Notes under the pieces: model-generated
The model's input: only the letters and a program-made list of their open reading frames with translations
The model's database searches: none
What the model was told of the DNA's origin: nothing
Origin: Sphaerolaimus hirsutus
Taxonomy: Eukaryota > Nematoda > Chromadorea > Monhysterida > Sphaerolaimidae
Length of the DNA stretch: 64,000 nucleotides
Assembly: GCA_964036195.1 (NCBI GenBank)
Contig: OZ038460.1
Location: 6,203,504-6,267,503 of the forward strand
Direction: 5' to 3'
Shown: piece by piece, positions 58,254 through 64,000 of the stretch
Layout of the letters: every line of letters begins with the position of its first letter
Position numbering within the stretch: the stretch's first letter is position 1
Position numbers and translations under genes: made by a program

Positions 58254-61200
58254 CTAATCCAACCACCATTCATTTGTGTCATTAGTCACGGCATTCCCGT
58301 GCAGAACTTTCTCATCACCCGGCCGAAAATCGATCATATTTTTCAGCGGCACTTTGGATTTTGGCTGAAATCCAGGATTTTTCTTGCCCATCATGTCTTC
58401 CATCAATTTCCTATTCGCTTCCCTTTCCTTTACCAATCTGCCGCCCCGTTTCGAGCGTTTTTTCTCCGGTGTTCCGTCCGAATTTCCGCCATCGAATTGA
58501 CTCGGGGGCGGTATTTGGGCAGTGGGCGGAGCCCACGGCCTTTTTGGTCCTGGGAACCTTTTGGCAGTTGGCCACTGTGCGGGAGCTTTTGGACCCCATT
58601 TTGGCCCGCCGCCAGGTCCGCCTTGCATAGCTGCGGGGAAATGAAATAAGAAAATTAGAAAGCTGGGATGTACGGTAGAGAGTTAATTAAAGAGATGCCT
58701 TTTTAAATTGTCTAAAGAATTTTGAAAAACTATGTTTTCTTTTTAGACCTTGACACGACCTAGACACGACCACGATCTTTTCCCATAGACCGATTTACTT
58801 CTTGTTGTGTTTTTGGTTTTTGTAATTGAAAATCAATTCCATTTTTTCTTATCATGACTGCCTAAATAGTACAGTACCAAAAGACGTAGAGGAAAAAGTA
58901 GTTGGCCATTTATCCAGATACCGAAAATACTATAAGTACTGAAAATCACGAACACTGCAACTACTTCCCACCGAATAGCCAAGGGCTTGTGTTCCAAATT
59001 ACTGTTTCTAACCTCTGACTTTAGCTCCGCCCCTTTCGCCGCGTCTTTTCTCTCCAGGTCTACCTCCGACATTCATAAACAGTTGCTCTTGACTAGGTAA
59101 ATAAGACCCACCCTGGCTCTGATACTCAGCGCCAGGGTAAAAGTACTCTCCGCCTGGGTAGTAATACTCTGGACCGGGGTAGTAATACCCACCGTCGGGA
59201 GGGTAACCATACGCTTCAGCGGGGTAATAATGCCCGCCGCCCATATTGAAAAAAGACTCTGCATTCGATTGATAAGCGTGCGCTGGTCGCGGCGGCCTCA
59301 CAGCTTTAGTTTTCGGAAACTGCATAGATCCGGGTTTTTGCACATTTTGCTTTTTCCACGGCGCCGCGCTCGGTTTGAACGCCGTCGGCGCCGCCGCTAG
59401 CGCTTGTATAGAATCCAGATTTTGGGCGATTTGGGAATCAGAATTTTCTAAGGTCGCAGATGCATCCGATGGTATAGATCCAAGATTTTTGGAAGTTCCA
59501 GATGCAGGAGGAGGCACTGAAGGCTGCGGGATGGGAATGTGACTGTATGGTGCAACATGGCAAAAGTTGTAATTAGCCATTTATTTTGTGAACTGGGTTA
59601 GGTAAACGAAATCAGTGTACTTGTACATTGTACAAACGAATCCCGATCCCGGTCCCGAGACCCAAATCCAAAAACAATCCCGATTCCGAAAAGTCGATCC
59701 CGTTTGAACCTTAACCAAAAGTGTTCTTTTTTCAATGTGCATCATATCGATACCGATTTTATATAATTCAGAAAAATTCAACTGCAAACCAGAAAATTGT
59801 CAGTTTCACGCAGAAAACCTAAAAAATAAACAGAGAAATACCTTTTTAAACTCCGGCTGGCTATCTTGACCTTGGGCGTTTTTTGAGTACGCTTTGTCAA
59901 CTGCGCTTGGATGATCACTCGTTGATTCTTCATCTTTGTCAAACTCAGAGTCATTTTCAGTTTCTGCGTAATTCGGGACACTAAATTCAGACATTGTCTT
60001 TATATTTTGTGGTGTATTTGACTTTGAGATAACGACATAAAATGTAATCGCCAAAAGTAGGTGTAAAATAGCTCAAAATAGGTATACAAGAGCATTTAGT
60101 ACCACAAATTGCTGAAAAAAGCCTATAAGGTGATTTTGGAGGTGAAAAAGTCAATAAAACGGTATGATCATTGGCGATTTTGACCAAAAATTTGGGTATA
60201 ATTTCTCGAAAATTGCTCCAGATTGGTAGATTGGGGGATTGCCCCCAACCCCCAATGGGGCCACACACGCAAGTTGACATCGACACCAAATGTCAACTGG
60301 TGCCGATCCCGATTCAAAGCTTGCTGACGAACCGACGATCGACGCTCAGACGCAAGCTTTGAATTGGGAACGGAACCAGTTGACATTTGGTGTCGATGTC
60401 GACTAGTGTGTGTGGGGCCATTGGAGACCCCTGCAACCACCCAGGAACTTACCACCACCCTCTTGTTGCTTCAATTTATTCCTGCGAATTGTGCGCCTGC
60501 TAGGCGGCACGGTCGCCAGCACTTGTTCCGGCGGCAGCATTTGACTGGACGCGTACTGGAGTTGACGCGATTCTGAATTGGGGTGTATTTTTCTGAATGA
60601 TAAGTTATTGAGTTGAAATAATTGTATGAAGATGAAAAGAATATTATAAAGGTATTTTGCAGAGATATTGTTTACCACATAGAAAATACTCGATATTGGG
60701 TATTCTATGTGGGAAATCGTTACTTAAAGACACTTCACAGCTGAGCCCTAACTAGTTTCTACAAAAATGTCTTATCTACAAGGGCGATTATCTACCTTAC
60801 AAAACAAAACAAAACAAATAGCGGCACTTAAAAATCAAAACATAATTATGCAAGCAAAGCGGTCTATGTCTCGGTGTTGGAAAACAACAACTTTTCAACC
60901 ATATCTGCAATCAAATCACCATCACCAACCACCGTAATTTTTTTCACGAACCGCGCATTTCTCCAACAAACAAAAAAAACAAAAAAAAAATCCCCAACCC
61001 ACTAACCAATCTTAGCAAACTTCTTCATTCTCACACTAGTCGCCAAAATCTCGTCTACATCCCAACTTCCGGGCGGGAAAACCTTATACTTGCCCAACCT
61101 GCCGTCGGGCATGGCGAGCACCAGGTCGAGCAGCTGCTTGGGGGGCACCTGCTTGCCGATGGTCAAGTGCTGCCCGCAGTTGGAGGTCGCCTGGTTGGGG

Positions 61201-63454
61201 GGTGTTTTAAGTTTATTTTTTTGAGGTTGAGTTAACTGGATGAGCTCGTATTTTCTGTGCATGTGAGAAGTTAGATGTTGCAGATTCATCACTGCATATA
61301 GTTGCCAGGCACACTGGTAGGCGCTAATATAACTATTGATTTTATATATCTATGTGCATATTTATTTATTTATAAAAATTTATATACACATAAAATAAAC
61401 AAACATTTATTGGGGCTTCTCGGGTCATATTATCACTCAGCTGATTATGCTAACACAGTTTTATAAATGCACAAACGCATTTACACAGATTTTTTCCTAT
61501 TGAATATTGTTGTACAAAAAAGTGGAACATAAAAAATTTGGAAATCAAATCCCAAAAGCAACCAACCGCCTTCAAAGACATTTTGCTACACAAGTTTGTC
61601 AAAACTTTCTTATATTCCGGCTGCAAATTGGCTTCAAACACTAAATCAGGTGCGCCAATATCACTTTCTGTGGTCGCATATTCATGAAGCATTTTTTCCG
61701 CGGCTTTTTGAAACTCTGCAATGTCTTTGCTTTCCGAGCCTAGTCCTTGTCGATTGAACACTTCAGTCACTGTGATTGGTTCGCTGATACCCTGTGGGCA
61801 TTTGAGGGTATTTTGAAAAAAATTCTGTGATTGTGTATAGGGTTCAAACGGGATCCCGATCCCGATCCCGGATCCCGTGAAATTACGGGATTTAGCAGTC
61901 CCGATCCCGATCCCGGAAAAATTAGTGGTAATAATAAAAAGTGAAAAAAATGACATTTTTGCATGCAAAAATGTGAACTAAAACACCAGCGTCCATTTTA
62001 TGCCAATTTTCTGGCATCCAACAGTGTTTTGAGACCTTTATGAACAACTGTGGATTAGGGTTGGCCGATGTTTTTTTTAAACGTTTTTTTTTCAAAAACA
62101 TGACGTCCGAAATGTTTTTTTTTTTTTTTAAAACATCGACCGAAATTTTTAGTACTAAGCACTAGGTATTTTGCAAAATTTTTGCGCGCAAGCGCGCAAT
62201 TTCACACACAAATTGACATTGGTGGTTGTTTTCATTGGTTTTGTGGCATTTTTAGTATCAAAGTATCCATTTCTATGTGCTACCATGGGTTAATAAGCCG
62301 TCATATGTTGCTGTACTATATACTATTGAGGTAATGTGCTTCCATGTACCTCAACAGTGTGTAACTTCACTCCCAAAGTAACAACCTCCTTTTATAACCT
62401 TGTTTGATCACTATTCCGTGCCAAACTTTATTTGAAGTCATGAACATTCGACTATAAGGCGATATACGAACGATATGTCGACGAAAAATGGATATTTTTG
62501 ACACAAATCACCACTTATAATGCTATCCCATGGCTCCACAGCCATTATATGGTCATATATAACATCACAGAGTATTGCCACTGTCTGATATACCTATATA
62601 TGTTGACACAAGGTCATATCTGGGAGCTTTAAAAAAACAACGTTTTTTATTTTAAAAAACATCGAGTTAAAAAAAAACGTTTTTTTTCCAACCCTACTGT
62701 GGATGCCAGAACATTGGCCAAAACCTCTATCCCAAGACCCCAATCCCGATCCCGAAAAAATGCCAATTCCGATCCCGTGACCCCAATCCCGGCCAATCCC
62801 GATCCCGATCCCGAAATCTCAAAAAACCAATCCCGATCCCGAAAAGTCAATCCCGTTTGAACCCTAATTGTGTACTGATATGGGGTACTTAAGCGGTTTT
62901 AAGTCTGATGAAAACGATCGTCCTGGCCAAGGACGTCGCCAGCGGCCGCCCCCCCCTTCCCGGGCCGGACCAAAAAATGTGCCAGAAATGGCACTTTCAG
63001 AAGACGGTCTTGTCGACAGTTTCAAAAAGTTTTGCGCGCAAGCGCGCATTTTCCCTTCACAACGTATATTTTCGGCTCACCAGTCTTCGCGGCTTCAAAG
63101 CCAGTGAAAATGTCGCTGTATATACCTGTAAAATACAGACGTATACAGCTGTTTTGGCGCCAATGCCAACGCCAGTGGCGCCATGGTGTGGCGCTTACGA
63201 ATGGCGCCAGCGCCAAGACGCCACTCCCTTACTACAGGGGTAAAATTTTAGGAATTTCCCAAAAAAGCAACCCAAAAAGTCACCCAAACCTGTTCATCCT
63301 TTCCCAACCCCTTACCGCCCCAGCCCATTTTGTCCATCATATTTTTCACTTTCTCATTTCCATCCGCAACTGTGGGTTGAATTTCACGCCGCATTTCAGA
63401 TAAAATATCATCGGCGGTCATCACCACTTGCGCCTGGTCAGTGGGACTGTCGAC
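58254..63454 (-). CDS. G-patch and R3H protein, NKRF-like, paralogue 2, 5'-partial
   Basis: Exons: 63454-63290, 61791-61567, 61190-61007, 60572-60453, 59963-59842, 59523-59013, 58630-58254 (stop TAG). These give at least 567 residues; all junctions are GT-AG and in phase, though the boundaries at 59963 and 59523 rest on phase. The first exon has the G-patch (KMGWGGKGLGKDEQ). The second has the R3H-type segment (EVFNRQGLGSES, MSLKA). The third has HLTIGKQVPPKQLLDLVL and aligns with exon 8 of the 44-49 kb gene. The tail is unlike paralogue 1: an acidic stretch (ETENDSEFDKDEES), a Tyr/Gly/Pro-rich region (GGYYYPGPEYYYPGGEYFYP), a basic segment and the ending NDTNEWWLD. Upstream exons are outside the window. 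The downstream exons from 59963 might instead be a separate gene starting at ATG 59994. Confidence 0.72.
60257..60419. mobile_element. CACACTAGTTGACAT-family palindromic MITE in an intron
   Basis: Ends GGGGCCACACACGCAAGTTG and TCGACTAGTGTGTGTGGGGCC; the two halves (CGACACCAAATGTCAACTGG, CAAAGCTTGC) are mirror images around about 60338. It lies in the intron between exons ending at 60453 and starting at 59963 of the second G-patch gene. Confidence 0.8.
61838..62866. mobile_element. hAT-like MITE filled with GATCCC repeats, with nested element
   Basis: Ends TAGGGTTCAAACGGGAT and ATCCCGTTTGAACCCTA... more exactly CCCGTTTGAACCCTA are flanked by a perfect 8-bp duplication ATTGTGTA (61830-61837 and 62867-62874). 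The arms are CCCGATCCCGATCCC arrays. The element at 62056-62696 is inserted in it. A fragment with the same arrays and CCCGTTTGAACC lies at 59635-59710. Confidence 0.85.
62056..62696. mobile_element. hAT-like MITE with AAACGTTTTTT arms, nested
   Basis: Ends TAGGGTTGGCCGATG and TTTTCCAACCCTA are flanked by a perfect 8-bp duplication CTGTGGAT (62048-62055 and 62697-62704). The core is homologous to 31384-32078. It lies inside the GATCCC element, in the large intron of the second G-patch gene. Confidence 0.85.
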
Positions 63455-64000
63455 CTTGGAAAATTTGAGGGAATTTTATTGTTTGTTTTTTGTTGTAATT
63501 TTTGACAATTGAAAGTGTATTTTTAGAGTTTGTGGGAGACTGAACGAATGGGGGAAATGGTTGGGAATTTTCGGAGGAATGAAATATAAAAAAACAGTAG
63601 CCGAGCGACGGGCGTTGTGTAGCTTCATTAGATTAGCGTGGGAAGATACAAAACAGTCGTTCGTCTTTTCTTTGGGGGGAGGGAGGGGGGCATACGCCAA
63701 AAAATTTGTCTCGGTATAGATCGCTGGAGCGCCTTTACGGCAGGGGTCTTCTAGATTTGACACCCCGAGGGTTGGATAGATAGCAAATCGCTCCTCCGGA
63801 TAGATACAAAGCTGAAAAAGTACTGAAAATAAGCAGAAAGGGAACATAAACTAGCGATTTTGCAGGTGAAAATCAATAAAGAGGTACAGAAATTAGCGAT
63901 TTTTAGTAAAAATTGGGGTAGAAATTCTCAAAAACCGCTCCAAATGGGTAGATAGCTGGCCGATTTGGGGGGGGCGGGTTCAGAGGATAGTAGCTCTGCG
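63455..64000. other. Upstream intron or flank of the second G-patch gene
   Basis: No exon recognised. 63650-64000 holds part of the GATAGATAGCTGG-type repeat (TAGATCGCTGGAGC, GGTTGGATAGATAGCAAATC, GGGTAGATAGCTGGCC) seen also at 30473 and 1437, running off the window end. Confidence 0.4.

Noticed and set aside
59578..59994. Separate gene starting at ATG 59994
   Set aside because: Possible, but an acceptor CAG at 59966-59964 joins the same block in phase to the upstream G-patch gene, so one gene is preferred; kept as an alternative.
61850..62865. CCCGATCCC tandem repeats as a CRISPR or minisatellite locus
   Set aside because: They are the arms of a transposon with an 8-bp target duplication, in a eukaryotic intron.

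Overview
This is a eukaryotic, almost certainly metazoan, nuclear window. It is AT-rich and its genes are split by many GT-AG introns. The recognisable proteins are animal families: a heat shock factor, the UFM1-activating enzyme UBA5 and two G-patch/R3H proteins of the NKRF type. I cannot name the species. No rRNA, tRNA or CRISPR array was recognised.

Layout. 2.5-7.7 kb (+): HSF, missing its first DNA-binding-domain exon. 15.3-18.0 kb (-): a five-exon single-pass membrane protein whose membrane segment resembles melanocortin receptor accessory proteins. 22.2-25.7 kb (-): scattered candidate exons of an unidentified gene, one with an RCK-like motif. 29.7-33.7 kb (-): complete UBA5, nine exons, 427 aa, catalytic and zinc-binding cysteines present. 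34.3-43.7 kb: a young 9.45-kb Ty3/Gypsy-type LTR retrotransposon with two reading-frame breaks. 44.2-49.0 kb (-): G-patch/R3H gene, nine exons, about 606 aa. 58.3-63.5 kb (-): a tandem paralogue with a different C-terminus, running off the window 5'. Gene models were joined by hand; every junction quoted uses GT-AG and preserves phase unless stated.

The rest is dominated by short non-autonomous DNA transposons, often nested. (1) Elements with (C/T)AGGG-type ends, interiors made largely of simple repeats and perfect 8-bp target duplications (seven confirmed). (2) 'CCGTATTTCCTCGAAATACC' elements. (3) 'TATACTCGGCGGACC' elements of about 192 bp. (4) 'CACACTAGTTGACAT' elements from 143 bp to 3.7 kb, one of them split by the retrotransposon. 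(5) Very large palindromes starting TAAACACCTTCCCG, one carrying a second 1.2-kb palindrome in one arm. (6) Palindromes ending GTGCCAGTCCC or GTGCCAGTTCC.

The most exciting signal is class 6. In the 44-49 kb gene two consecutive introns consist of nothing but one such palindrome each. They belong to two different sub-families, the GT donor lies in one terminal repeat, the acceptor AG lies at the other end, and removing each restores the frame exactly. These look like introners: transposons that created spliceosomal introns.
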